DNA of 64,000 nt from Lyophyllum atratum. Lineage: Eukaryota; Basidiomycota; Agaricomycetes; Agaricales; Lyophyllaceae. Below, piece by piece: positions 1-10,896 of the stretch. The notes under the pieces were generated by a model that saw nothing but the letters and a program-made list of their open reading frames with translations, had not been told where the DNA came from and did not search any database. The stretch covers positions 310,001-374,000 of the forward strand of contig JACGCN010000029.1 in NCBI GenBank assembly GCA_014905825.1. Reading direction: 5' to 3'. Positions within the stretch are counted from its first letter, which is position 1. Every line of letters begins with the position of its first letter. A program made the translations under genes and the position numbers.

Positions 1-2
1 TT

Positions 3-1077
3 AGTACGTCAGGCGCTGAAGGCCTTGGCCGTGGTTCACGACTTATAATGTGGCATGATAGCTCCCCGATCAAAGGCATCATCCACACGACGACTGCCAT
101 TCCTCGCGGTACGGTCAACGTCTCTGGTTTTCCTTTACTGGGTTAACAAGCATTTGTTATGAAATAAATAGGCGTCATGGATATCGTGGCCTCGCTTCAC
201 GAGGGCCTGTATAACGTGCCTAAGTTATATGGATCCAATGTTCGCAAGCCTGGGAAGGTCACAGATTTCGCAAGTGGCGTAAAAGAGGCGGGGAAGGTAA
301 AGCCTATTTTAATCCTGCATTATGACCTTGTGACTGAAGAAACGTCCTAGGGCCTGTTTTATGGTTACTACGACGGTATCACAGGCTTGGTTCGCGAACC
401 TATGGAAGGCGCGAAGAAGGGGGTAGGCTTTCGTAGTTTATGCTTCATCACGTACTTATCAAGCGTGCCTATCAGGGTCTTTTGGGTGCCATCAAAGGAT
501 CAGCGAGAAGCTGTATGTATTTCCTGACCTAGCAATTTCTTTGCTGAACGGCACCCTTGCAGTTGTGAACGTCACTATGCGCCCCGCTGCTGGTATTGTA
601 GGAGTTGTGGCACACCCCTTCCAAGGCGCCTGGAGGAGTCTACAAACAACGACCGGTCAACGACAGGAGCACCAATTTCGTGACACGCGTATCAGCGATG
701 GAAGAGAGGCTGTGAAGAACAGCAGCGCCGCTCAACGCGCCGAGATCTTCAGGAAGTTCAAAGACGCCCAGAGGGGCAAAGCACAACGGGAGAAGAGATA
801 TCAGGAGATCGTCGAGAAGGTCATGCAGGAAGATGCCGAGGAGAGGGGCAAAGCCAACGGTGCCTCTGAGGAATACTCTGATGCGAAGAATGGGCGCTCT
901 ACGTCCGAGAATCGGACTGACTCTACGCGTAGCGTCGCCACGTCTTCCACGGCGGCGACTCCGGCTAGTGAGACAGAAGACGATGCTGCATTTGAGCGTG
1001 ACCTGGAGTTTGCGAAACAGCTTTCGCTGGCCGAGCAACGCGGATATGAGCGTGGAGTTGCGAGTCGGTTCGCATGA
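3..1077 (+). CDS. C-terminal part of GT1-family (sterol glucosyltransferase-like) protein, 5' truncated by window
   Basis: Five exons can be joined in one frame: about 3-108, 172-296, 351-422, 476-512 and 563-1077, all with GT...AG introns of 50-63 nt. The product reads through a segment rich in Gly and Lys (KEAGKGLFYGYYDGITGLV, then REPMEGAKK) and a following MRPAAGIVG stretch. In my knowledge of fungal UDP-sugar:sterol glycosyltransferases with long C-terminal extensions, this block follows the catalytic domain and is rich in repeated 'YDGxTGLVxxP' and 'GAxKEG' segments. The last 120 residues are charged and low in complexity, ending with EQRGYERGVASRFA. The catalytic domain, which would carry UDP-sugar binding, lies upstream of the window, so activity cannot be judged here. 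The family call rests on this tail alone; the splice pattern and open frame are directly visible. Confidence 0.7.
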
Positions 1078-1329
1078 TGGGTAGTTTGCTCCATATTTAT
1101 GCAGTGGCAAGGACATACACTCTAATTCGTTCTTCTTCCTCGCTTCTCAACTGGGATTACTTGTACATATGTTAGATGATTTATGCTGCGTTGTCATTCA
1201 GAAATCGACGGCGATAAATGTACACAGAAAATACATTGTAGTAGACACGTACTGACGTGGCTGGGAAACTGGTAGATAGAGCACCGGAATTGAGACCTAG
1301 TAAGATTGACATTCGTGTGTCGGACTGTA

Positions 1330-1480
1330 TCGAGGTTATTTAGACCGACATATCGAGTTAAGAAGTCCTTCCCTCCTACAACGGCTTCCATACGCCATCC
1401 AGCGATGCTTGGGCGTACCTTCCCTGTGCAACAGATATCCGTCTGACGACGAATACTTGGAAGGGACTCGCGGAACGCCG
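1330..1480 (-). pseudogene. Decayed 3' fragment of a secreted heme peroxidase
   Basis: On the minus strand a short frame reads TGKVRPSIAGWRMEAVVGG followed by KDFLTRYVG. It matches the C-terminal block of the two peroxidases at 41.6-46.3 kb (TGKVQAGATGIHVKAVIGG, then QNFTQYVG). The conserved SDGY upstream of it lies in a different frame, so at least one frameshift separates the two pieces. No peroxidase core (distal or proximal histidine motif) is present nearby. It is best read as a relic of a third family copy. Confidence 0.55.
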
Positions 1481-1719
1481 CGGCCAATCAAATTGGTCAG
1501 AGTTTGGCCAACAGGCTTTCGCCAAATATGATCCATCCTTGCGCTCCAACATCATTCTTAGCGGACATCGACGCTGGCTCCGAAGGAATTCCACGATTTA
1601 TGCACTTGATAAACACTTGGGCATGGTCTATTCAAACTGGTACACTGGAAAGATCGGATACTACGCGCCCAACGAAACTATGATCTTCAAATTCACGCGA
1701 TGACAACGCGCGGGTACGA

Positions 1720-3443
1720 ATCAATAAAAAGGGGGAAGGGGGTGGAAATGACAAGTAAATACTAAACACTAAAGAGGACCCAAAGAAGATGAGACACAAG
1801 ACGAATCGCGATTTTATGGTGTTTATCCTCACAATGTCCGCCACCGTCCAGCTGCCTGGTCAGGGCAGGGTCCGACAGCTCATCGTGTTATCGGTCGCCG
1901 GTCGATTCCTCGAAGCATCATCCAATCCTCCCAACCCCAGAAGGGCAGTCAGAGAGGCCACCGTGGTTCATCGACACTAACTCAGCCCCTCAAAAAAAAG
2001 CCCGGAGGCAAAAAAAAACAAAGAAGACCAGGGGAATCCAAGTCGCGTATCAGAAGGATTAAGCCACCTACTGTCAGCCAGCCTTACTACTGGGTCAGGG
2101 CGCAGACATGGCCTACAGAGGCTGACGCTGGTCGATTCCCTCGTGTGTCGTCCAGTCTTCCCAACCCGTAAGGGCAGTCGGAAAAGCCACCGAGGTACTA
2201 GCGCTAACATGGACTCCCGGAAATGAGACGCGCGTCTGCCCTTGATCACAGGAAGCCCCGCTCAAGCACCCCCAGAACTATCTACGGAGGCAATCACACA
2301 TCACGCAGGTCCAGGTCTTGACTGATCTTGACTCTTGCGACTTGGGATGACTTGGTCGAGGGCTTGAGGCTTGAAGCTTGTTGGGCGGGATGCTAGAAGG
2401 GGGTTGAATCTTGTAGAGCGGGATGCTGGAAAAAGGTACGTCAGCCTACGATGTAGAAGATGACAACGCACCACGCTTATATGACTTTCACACTAGGCGA
2501 GGTGCTGGAAGAAGGTTTGAAGGGTGGTCAGCCTATGTGGACGAGGGGCCAGTCACCACGCTCAGAACCTATTGACCGCGCCGGCGCTGAGGACAGGGAT
2601 ATCAGTCGCGGAAGCCGCAAGCGAAAGGAGCCACTCACCAGGCCAGTTGGCTTGACTATTGGAGGTGGCTGAAAGACGCGACGACGCCGACGGAGGTTAG
2701 CTAGGTTTCCACATATGACATAGTTGGTGAAGGACTTACGATGTACAAGGGACAATAGAACGATGGTAGAGGTCGATGTCGAAGGCGAGATGGAAGTTGC
2801 AGTGGATAAAACAGAGATGATGATGGGAATGAGAGGTAAAGAGTACTGACGAAGGGTTGACTGTCTTTATACCTCAGCGGTCAATACGGTCATCCGACTT
2901 CCGAAGCCACCACCGTGACATCAGGCCGTTTCGACATGTCCGCCACTGCAAATGGTGTGGCCGACCTACACGCTTTGGCGTTGCGGGAATACACTTTTAC
3001 TTCGACGGTCGAGGCCTTGGGGGTCGAATCTTGTTAGGCGGGATGCTGGAAGGAGGCATGTCAGGCTACGAGATAGAAGATGACAAGGCACCACGCTTAT
3101 TTGAATTTTCAACTAGGCGGGGTGCTGAAAGGAAGATGATTAGCCTCTGTGGAAGAGGGGGACTACTTACAAGGTTTAGACTATGTGGAGGCGGCGTACA
3201 GACGCGACGACGCTACCGTGAATGAGTCTTCAATAAGTGATATAGCAATTGAAAGTCTTACGATGTATGTGGGTAGGTGTCGGAGCTGAAGACGAGATGG
3301 AGGCGGAAGACAAATGAAATAGAGAGAATGATGGAAGCAAGAAGTAAGGAGCATTGGAGGAGGGTTGACAGATTTTATACCCAACGATGCTAACCTCCGA
3401 GTTCCGGGGTCTCGTTCCGCCGATTCGCCATGTCAGCCGCTGT
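1720..3443 (-). repeat. Left arm of long inverted non-coding repeat (two promoter-like modules)
   Basis: Read on the minus strand, this block aligns with 8383-9550 on the plus strand. It starts at a GCTGACATGGCGAA boundary and ends near the poly-C/poly-T stretch at about 1720-1760. It contains two copies (about 2400-2970 and 3030-3443) of a module. Each has a TATAAA-like box (GGTATAAA near 2870 and 3382), a pyrimidine-rich leader (CTCTTTACCTCTCA type), a CATCGTAAG splice-donor-like site and the GTCGTCGCGTCT stretch. They are followed by the 'CATCCCGCC...AAGATTC' unit and a GC-rich tail carrying an internal direct repeat. No convincing protein is encoded. It could be a dispersed non-coding element, two solo terminal repeats in opposite orientation, or duplicated promoters of a non-coding RNA. 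Confidence 0.75.
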
Positions 3444-3688
3444 CAGCCCCCGCGTCTGGCTACGCGTTTGCGCCAAGGCAGTAGCTCTTACCAGTACCAT
3501 CAGGAGGGCCGGCGCTGTATTCCTCTTCACATAGCCCAGCCTCAGAGTCGAATTTGAAGTCGTGATGCAACATCTTCCCTCCGGTCTACGTATTATATAG
3601 AAATTAAACAACTTAAATACAAAACAGCAATCGCGAGCCTCTATCCATGTCCCCAAAAATCGTGAAAAATATATTATAGATGAGCATA

Positions 3689-6634
3689 TCATACTGCCTC
3701 AGTCGACGTCTCCCGTGGATCGATAAATGGAAACCATGGATGCGTGTTCACATCCCATTTCAGACTCTTCACATCGAAATCTTCGATGTCCCGCACGGAG
3801 GTCGGGAGACCTTGCAGTCTTTCACATGCGGCAATTAGACCGCGTAGGAACTATTATAGACACAGGTAAGAGGTCAGAGAACGAAGATGGCAGCTGTAGG
3901 GAGACGAGGAGCTGCTAACCTGCATTCTATCAGTCGCCCACAAACTAGCCCATCCACCCGTAGACCCAGACTGAACGAGACCTGTCAAAATACCCTGCGC
4001 CAATTCAATCGAACCCGAAGGGGAAAACAGTTCGTCCTGGACATCGATATTAGTCCCGTACACCCACATTCGAAGCTGTAAGTTGATCTCACCTGCAAGA
4101 CGTCCGTGCAGACTGGCATGATGCGGTACAGCTCTGGGTGGCCCACGGTTGTCGTGATGTCGTCGTACTCGGGGCGAAACGCCCACTTGTAGCGGCGGAA
4201 GAAGGCGGGGCGCATGCGATTCCAGTCGAAGCTAAGTAAGGACATGGAAGCCTGGGATAAGCAGGGGTCATCAGAGAGGACAAAGCGGGTGGGGCTGCGC
4301 ATAGACGTACGACGAAAGTTGCAGTCGACATGGCCTGAAGAGCCGTGAGTAGCTGGTACTGGAAAGTCATCTCCTGGTATGCCGTAGAGTCTGCAGCATG
4401 TCAGCATCGACACAGTAAGCCAAACTCTTCGCCTACCTTTTGGTACGACATTCAGCAGGTCATCCAAGCATGATAGATGTTCTTCGAGTACACGAGCGGC
4501 ATACCAGTACGCAAAAGGGCGTTCCTCCGAGGAGAATAGCTCTAGTTGAAATCCAGAGAATATCACCTCTCGGATAGCGGACAACCTCCAAATAAGGGCC
4601 ACCTTCGGGAGGCACATGAATATGCTGTCCTTCGGGAGACTCTAATCATTTCGTCAGCCTGCATGAAAAGTACCAGAATATCGGAGAAGACTAACAGTCC
4701 CATAGAGTCCATTGGTAAGATCCGTTAATAGATCATACAGGTTATGCCAGTCCAGCAACGATTTCGCGAGGTGCCGCCTTCGTCGCGGAGGATTCAGCCA
4801 CAGCCCTCTGATGTGCGGAGTAATCAGCTATGGAACGTCGGATGGTAACACAAAAGACAACATAAGGAGAGCAGAAAACGAAACGCGAACATAGACAGAA
4901 GACAAGAAGGGGGAGAAAAAGGGATGAGCCCCATGAACATTCGTGCACTGGAAGAAACGAGACGTGCCTTGTATAGGATGCGCTCTATACGCGGGAGGGG
5001 GGGCGTCTCTGAAGGCCAGTAGTGTTTAACCGTGCGGGCGATAGTGTCGTAAGTGACGCCTAGGGTTTCGTAGAAGAAGCGGTCGACCATCCAGGTGAAG
5101 GTGTATCTGTTAAGAACGAGGAGGCCGTCATAAAAGGTAGACTATAGACCATTGTTCAGTCACAATCGATAAGGGTGCGGGGAGTTCCTACCTGCGTATA
5201 TGAGCGTAGATATGGAATTGGCGGCGGCTGTTTCGGCAGCCACACGCGGAGGTTTCCAACGATCTAGCAAGGCCGTTGAGCCTGGACGACGATGACGTCA
5301 AAGCCGATGCTCACCTCCCATGTGGACAAGCTATGTGCCTGCGCAAGCAGGCTGACCTCCTGCCAGCCGTCAAGAAGAGCCTCAATTGCCTTCCACGTGT
5401 CTTCGGGAGGCGGCACAGGTATGACTCGGAGAGGTACAAATGTTTTCAGACGCCTTGCGATTGAGGGGTCAAACGCATAGTGAGCAGGCGATGTGAGCTC
5501 TGGTCCGGGTGACGGGTGAGAGCGAATGATAGATAGTTGTTCGCGGGCTGAGTCTATGAGATTTTGGTATTCCGAGGGGTTAGTGAAAACGTCGGATTGC
5601 ATCAGCTGCAGTATTGTCTTGTGCTTCCAGTTAGTGATGGTGATGGTGATTCGCAATGAAGGGCATACCTTCCGTAGTCCTATTCTAGCTCGCAGAGCGT
5701 TGCGCCATAGGACTGGAACTGCAAGACGTGACACGACGTTTAGCGGAGAGATTTCGCAGACATACAAGTATTGGTGTGTTGCAACCACATGCTGGCATCT
5801 TCCAGTATGGACAGCACAAATTTGACAGGTACACCTTCAAGAAGCGAAACATCGCATTTTTCGCCCTGCCAATCTTCTGCCTGTACATAAGTTTAGTAAC
5901 AGACACACAAAGGCTATGGATAAAGGATACTGACATCTTGGACACATCCTTTCGATAGCTCTCGCCAGGAAAGGTCGCAGCATTTGAGCAGCCCCATAAT
6001 CCACGCCCTTAAGACAAGGAATACCAATTGCGGGGGACGCGAAGGATCAAACTTCGCCATAGTTTGGGGAGGCATGTATTCGGGGTCGATCTCTGTCAAT
6101 AAGTGGACATAGAGCAGCGTAAACACGGTATGCGAGAGGAGATTTCCAGAGTGCCATTCCATCTTGACACAAATTGTCAGTCAAGGGTTCGTAGCGACCA
6201 GCAAGGATCTACTCACCTCATAGGAAAAAGATCTATCCAGAATCCAACACAGTTCTTGTGGCAGTAGAGGTGTCGTCGGATCGAACGGCAGCCTTTCGTA
6301 CTCTTCCAAAATCAAACCACTGTCAAGTCGCGGTTCGCCGATCTTGACTCGGATGTATTAGTTTAGCCTGCACATCAACCCTGCTCAACTCACCTCAAAA
6401 GCCCCCATTGCATCGTGCAACGTGAGATCATCCATAAACACAAAGCTCCCCGGTTCCATAGCTTGAACATAAACGATCCATAAAGGTGCATTCTACCGCT
6501 CCAGATGGTCACCACGTACCAGCCGCCGCGTCCTGGAAGACTTTTGTAACATCCTCGAAGTTGAACCCGGCTCCAGGCATCACCTCCTCCAGGATATCGA
6601 TGGTCATGTTGTCCATGCTGCTGGTGAGCGCCAT
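3689..6634 (-). CDS. NAA35: N-alpha-acetyltransferase NatC auxiliary subunit (Mak10/NAA35)
   Basis: Multi-exon gene. The start is the ATG at 6634, giving MALTSSMDNMTIDILEEVMP then GAGFNFEDVTKVFQDAA. The next exon carries SFVFMDDLTLHDAMGAFE, the Mak10 N-terminal region where 'LHDxxxxLFDAMSALE' is typical. An exon at 5914-6162 reads MEWHSGNLLSHTVFTLLYVH, matching the Mak10 'EWHxGxPLSQTxFT' block. The last exon ends with LKWDVNTHPWFPFIDPR and a TGA at 3691-3689; 'LKWDxHxxFP' is the usual Mak10 C terminus. Family role: with Naa30 and Naa38 it forms ribosome-associated NatC, which acetylates N-terminal Met of Met-hydrophobic proteins; this subunit anchors the complex. The gene lies between the arms of the inverted repeat and converges with nothing on its 3' side. 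Internal exon borders between 4.0 and 5.8 kb are uncertain. Confidence 0.88.
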
Positions 6635-6760
6635 GCAGTGGCACGAGGCCACAAAGACGGAAACTGGATTCACAGTACAATGTCAACGGGTACAACAACG
6701 TTTTTGACTTTGTTGCGTGCCGGACAACTGCATTTGGAATTTGTGGCTGTGCAAAAATAA

Positions 6761-8189
6761 ATGTTCTTTTTGGGCAAGCATGTCTTGCTCAACCAATTCT
6801 CGAGGACAACGCGACGAGCCTTCAGTGCTCCGTCTAATGCACCCGTAGGGCGTGTTATATTCTCTGGAATACAGCCGACAGGTGTTCCTCATGTGAGCGG
6901 TCATGTTTCGTCACGTATGAATTTTCTGACTAGAATTGGCCAGCTAGGCAATTACCTGGGGGCACTGTCGAATTGGGTTAAGCTGCAGAAGACAGCTGCA
7001 CCAGAGGACGAACTGTTGTTCTCGATAGTCGGATGGCACGCGTTAACGCTACCCCAGAACCCTGACACTCTTGCGGCCTCGAGGAGGGATCTCCTGGCGA
7101 CTTTGTTGGCGATCGGACTTGACCCAAAACGTTCAATACTGTTTCATCAGGACCATGTGAGTACGAGACCGGAATTTATGGTATTAGAGCCTAACATCAT
7201 CCCTAGAATCCAGCACACACCGAACTTGCTTGGATCTTGAGTTGCATTACACCAATTGGCAAGCTGCGGCGGATGACTACCTGGAAGGTACGTAGTGACT
7301 CGTAGAAGGATACCATAGACTCACTGCTGGAATAGTCACGCATGGCTGCGTCGCGGGGTGCAAACGACGAATCTGAGGTTGACGAGACCTTGCTTAACGC
7401 CGGCCTCTTCACTTATCCCGTCCTCCAAGCCGCCGACATCTTGATTTACAGGTAAGGTCCGATGATCTCTCCAACTGTGGTTGACTAAATATGGCCCCAG
7501 GGCAACCCATGTTCCCGTTGGCGAAGATCAAACACAGCACCTCGAACTCTGCCGAGATCTAGCGTACATCTTCAACCGCACCTTCGCCCCCGAAGATCCC
7601 ATGTTCAACCTTCCCTCCCAACTCAACAGTAAGCCGCCCACACCCATTTACACTCGTCTAACCACATGCCCGTCCAGCAATATCCCGACGCATCCTCTCC
7701 CTCCGAGACCCAACCTCCAAAATGTCCAAATCCTCACCAGACCTGCAATCACGCATCCTCCTAACGGATACCCACGCAGAAATCAAGTCCAAAATCCGCG
7801 TAGCAGTCACCGACTCTATTAGGGGGGTCACGTACGACCCCGTCTCGCGCCCTGGGGTGTCGAACCTCCTCACCATCCTCGCGGCATGCACGGACGAGGA
7901 CGTCCACGATGTGGCGCGGAGGTACGAGGGGAAGGGACATGGAGATCTCAAGCCTGATGTTGCCGAAGCGGTGGAAGAGCTGATCAAGGGACCGAGAGCT
8001 GAATTCGAGAGGATACGGCAGGAGGCAGCATTTTTGGCGGAGGTGGCGAGGATGGGAGCGGAGAAGGCGAAAGAGCGGTCGGAGGGCACGATGCGGGAGG
8101 TTAGGGAGCGGCTGGGCTTGCGCGATGGGATACGGCGACCTCACGTGGACCGCATTGCTAGACGACGCGACGAGGGGATCGCCCAATGA
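6761..8189 (+). CDS. MSW1: Tryptophanyl-tRNA synthetase, mitochondrial
   Basis: Class I aminoacyl-tRNA synthetase charging mitochondrial tRNA-Trp. The N terminus ([20 protein letters not shown]) is basic and suits a mitochondrial targeting peptide. Exon 1 reads [13 protein letters not shown] and joins, after the intron at 6893-6943, to [15 protein letters not shown], rebuilding the HLGNYLG (HIGH-type) signature. Later exons give [39 protein letters not shown], and [15 protein letters not shown] with a perfect KMSKS loop at about 7719-7733. The C-terminal helical segment runs to TGA at 8187-8189. About six exons separated by short introns; length near 380 residues fits the mitochondrial/bacterial type rather than the longer cytosolic enzyme. 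Its 5' end faces the 5' end of NAA35, only about 130 bp away, so the two probably share a divergent promoter. Confidence 0.92.
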
Positions 8190-8382
8190 TTAATGAGGAG
8201 TCAACTCCAGTGGTCTTTTGTGATTCGTTCTGATACAAAGCCCCAACCTACAGCATTTCCTAATAGTATCGCGTTAGACAAGCCGACGCAATATATCCTT
8301 AATTTGATTCTACGAATTGGAGTCCTTCGACGTAAGCCTGTATCACCGGAGCCTCAAGGCGCGCATTCTTTCCAGACCATTC

Positions 8383-9550
8383 GCAGCGGCTGACATGGCG
8401 AAACGGTCGCGGAACGGGGCATCGGATATCGGATATCCATTGGCCGCATCCTGGCAGGGTATAAAACCCGCCAACCTTGCGTCAACCTTTCGTCAGCACT
8501 CTTTACCTCTCACTTCCATCATCTCCTATCTTTTATACACTTTCCACTTCCATCTCGCCATCACCTTCCACATCTATGATCGTGCTATCGTCCCTCATAC
8601 GTCGTAAGTCCTTCATCAGCTATAACACGTATCGAAACCCTAGCTTATCAGCGTCATCGTCGCGTCTGTCAGCCACCTCCAATAGTCAAGCTGGGCCTGG
8701 TCAGTAGCTACCCCCCTCGCTTGCGCCTTCCTTTACTGATACACCTGTCCTCCCGCTTGAGAGGATGCAACCTCCCGCATCCCGCCCAACAAGATTCGGC
8801 TCCCAAGCATCCCGCCCAGCAAAATTCGACCCCTAAGCATCCCGCCTAACAACATTCGATCCCCAAGCATCCCGCCCAACAAGATTCAAGCCTCAAGCCC
8901 TCGACCGACGTACCCCAAGTCGCAAGAGTCAAGACCTGGACCCGCGTGATGTGTGATCTCCTCCGTAGATAGTTGCTTTGCATGCCCTGCGGGTGCTTGA
9001 GCGGGGCTTCCCGTGATCAAGGGCAGACGCGCGTCTCATTTCCGGGATTCCAGGTCAGCGTCGTAGTACTTCGGTGGCCTTTCCGACTGCCCTCACGGGT
9101 TGGGAGGATTGGACAACACACGGGAGAATCGACCAGCGTCAGCCTTCAATGTGGTGGGCCATGTCTCCGCCCTGACCCAGCGGCAAGGCTGCCTGCCACT
9201 ACTGGCTGAATCATTCCGATACGCGACTTGGATTCCCTTGGTCTTTTTTTTTCTCTATGCCTTTGGGCTTTTTTTTTGAGGGGCCGAGTTAGCGTCGATG
9301 AACCACGGTGGCCTCTCTGACTACCCTTCTGGGGTTGGGAGGATTGGATGACACTCGAGGATCGACCAGCGACCTGTAGCACGATGGGCTGTCGGACCCT
9401 GCCCTGACCAGGCAGCTGGAGGCCGATGGCTGACGTGTGAGGATAAACACCATCATCGCGACTCGTTTTATGTTTTCATCTTCTTTGGGTCCCCTTTAGT
9501 GTTTACTTGTCATTTTCCACCCCCCTTTCCCCATTTTTTTATATTCATAA
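8383..9550 (+). repeat. Right arm of long inverted non-coding repeat (one promoter-like module)
   Basis: Plus-strand counterpart of 1720-3443. It begins at AGCGGCTGACATGGCGAA, has GGGTATAAAACC near 8459, then a pyrimidine-rich leader and CATACGTCGTAAGTCC (donor-like, near 8597). A 30-bp tandem array follows at 8777-8896. The tail contains two related blocks (about 9050-9160 and 9290-9380) with 'GGGTTGGGAGGATTGGA', the same internal duplication seen in the left arm. The repeat ends near the C-rich/T-rich stretch at about 9520-9550. It holds one module where the left arm holds two. No protein-coding gene was recognised inside. Confidence 0.75.
8777..8896 (+). repeat. Four-unit 30-bp tandem array
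   Basis: Units starting at 8777, 8807, 8837 and 8867 share the consensus GCATCCCGCCCAACAAGATT followed by CG(A/G)(C/T)(C/T)CC(C/T)AA. The spacing is exactly 30 bp, with a few substitutions. Fewer, scattered copies of the same unit occur in the left arm (around 2385-2420 and 3020-3050). Confidence 0.85.
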
Positions 9551-9559
9551 CCGGTCTCG

Positions 9560-10640
9560 AAGAGCACAGAGTCCGAAGAGTGGTGCGATTTTGGCCAGTG
9601 TTAAATTGTAGGACGTGTGGATTCGATTGCCATAACGTAGAGCATTTACGAATCCTTTATTCCAGAAGGCGGTGGAATCTCCGGGACGACTCCCTCGAGG
9701 TCCGGGGTTGAGCGTCGACGTTGATTCGTTGAACGTTGAGCCCCTCGGAGTCAAGATTGATCATATTTGGCGACCATTGTCGGACTTCGTACGCCACGAC
9801 CCTCACTTCTTTACTCCCATTATGTTCCAACTCATATTCTCATTTTTTACTACCATGACGCATTGTGAGGTGGGTTCTGTTCCTCACGATGACTTCTAGG
9901 CAATTGACGGTACAATGTGCTACAGTGCGAAAAATGTTTAGAAAATCACGACGCAATCACCAACGCGACTCGTCAAACGGACCCGATACTAGTATCATCG
10001 CCTCTTGGCCACTGTCATCTCGATCGATGCACAATTCCCCGAGTTGTATATCACACCTCCGTCACGTCCTCCACTGAATTGATCATTTCATTCAGATGCT
10101 CCACCTTCGATTCATGCCACATATACTTAGCCAGTACTGCGCTGATCCCTTCACGTTCTTCCATATCACCGCAGCGCCTCCCCACACACTGGCACGAGGC
10201 GCTCACCAGCGCCAATCTATCATCTCCATCTCGTATATGGCTCCATAGAGTATGGCGCTAGTCTCGCACCGCCCATGGATCCATGGTTGATTGAAGGATA
10301 GATAGCTTGAAGACGGCGTTTCTTCTTAAACGCTCACAGTCCATACGTTCTCTTTCGGAATGATCCCTGGGCGACTTGATGTTCATCCAGGACCACTCGT
10401 GCGTCATCTATGGCCAAACAAGAAGGGACAGGGATCTCCGCCGCGGTATGCAGGTCAAGAGGCGCGTTAAAACATTGATATAAACGATCAGAACACTACG
10501 ATAATTACTATGATACAGCTCGTTGGGTATAATTTTTTTGTACCGATCGAGAGGCACTGGTTCGTTGTGCAATCCTGTAAGCTGTGACGCAGGAGGTCGA
10601 TGGACAGAGAGCGGGAGGAGAGGACTTCTATGCAGACGTC
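9560..10640. other. No recognisable gene
   Basis: Between the right repeat arm and the P450 region I see only short unsupported open frames on both strands, with no domain signature, no coherent intron/exon chain and no obvious repeat. Confidence 0.5.
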
Positions 10641-10642
10641 GA

Positions 10643-10896
10643 CCTCGAGGGACTCGCAACAGACGAAAGCCGCCACTTTAACCTGAGTGTGGGGCACTCG
10701 AGAATCTCAAGAAGACTCAATAACTAGAAACCGGAAGACCTGGAAATCTCCTAACCCCTCCACCCCCTCGAGGGACTCACAATCGACGACAGCTGCCACT
10801 CCTACCCCGGGTATAGGACGCTCAAGAAACTTCAAGCAAGAAGACTCGAGGACTAGAGACCGGAAGACCTGGAAACCTCCCAACCCTTCCACCCTT
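10643..10896. repeat. Tandem duplication (period about 123 bp) over the P450 3' end
   Basis: Two copies start at CCTCGAGGGACTC (10643 and 10766) and share AACTAGAAACCGGAAGACCTGG / GACTAGAGACCGGAAGACCTGG near their ends. The right copy contains the last codons and stop of the P450 gene at 10853. The left copy is a duplicated, now untranslated, version of the same tail. Confidence 0.75.

Noticed and set aside
1977..2249. 90-codon minus frame that resembles the frame at 8973-9209 and could be taken as a conserved protein
   Set aside because: Similarity is explained by the inverted DNA repeat as a whole, including non-coding parts; the two frames have different ends and indels.
3001..3030. GGGGTCGAATCTTG considered as a tRNA B-box
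   Set aside because: No A-box or cloverleaf pairing around it, and it belongs to the repeated 30-bp-type unit.
2857..3225. 122-codon plus frame in the left repeat arm
   Set aside because: It runs antisense through promoter-like module sequence and is not conserved in the other module copies.
3689..8189. Whole 1.7-9.5 kb block interpreted as one transposon with terminal inverted repeats and cargo
   Set aside because: The enclosed genes are single housekeeping genes with no transposase, and the arms differ in module number; it is kept only as an open possibility in the findings.
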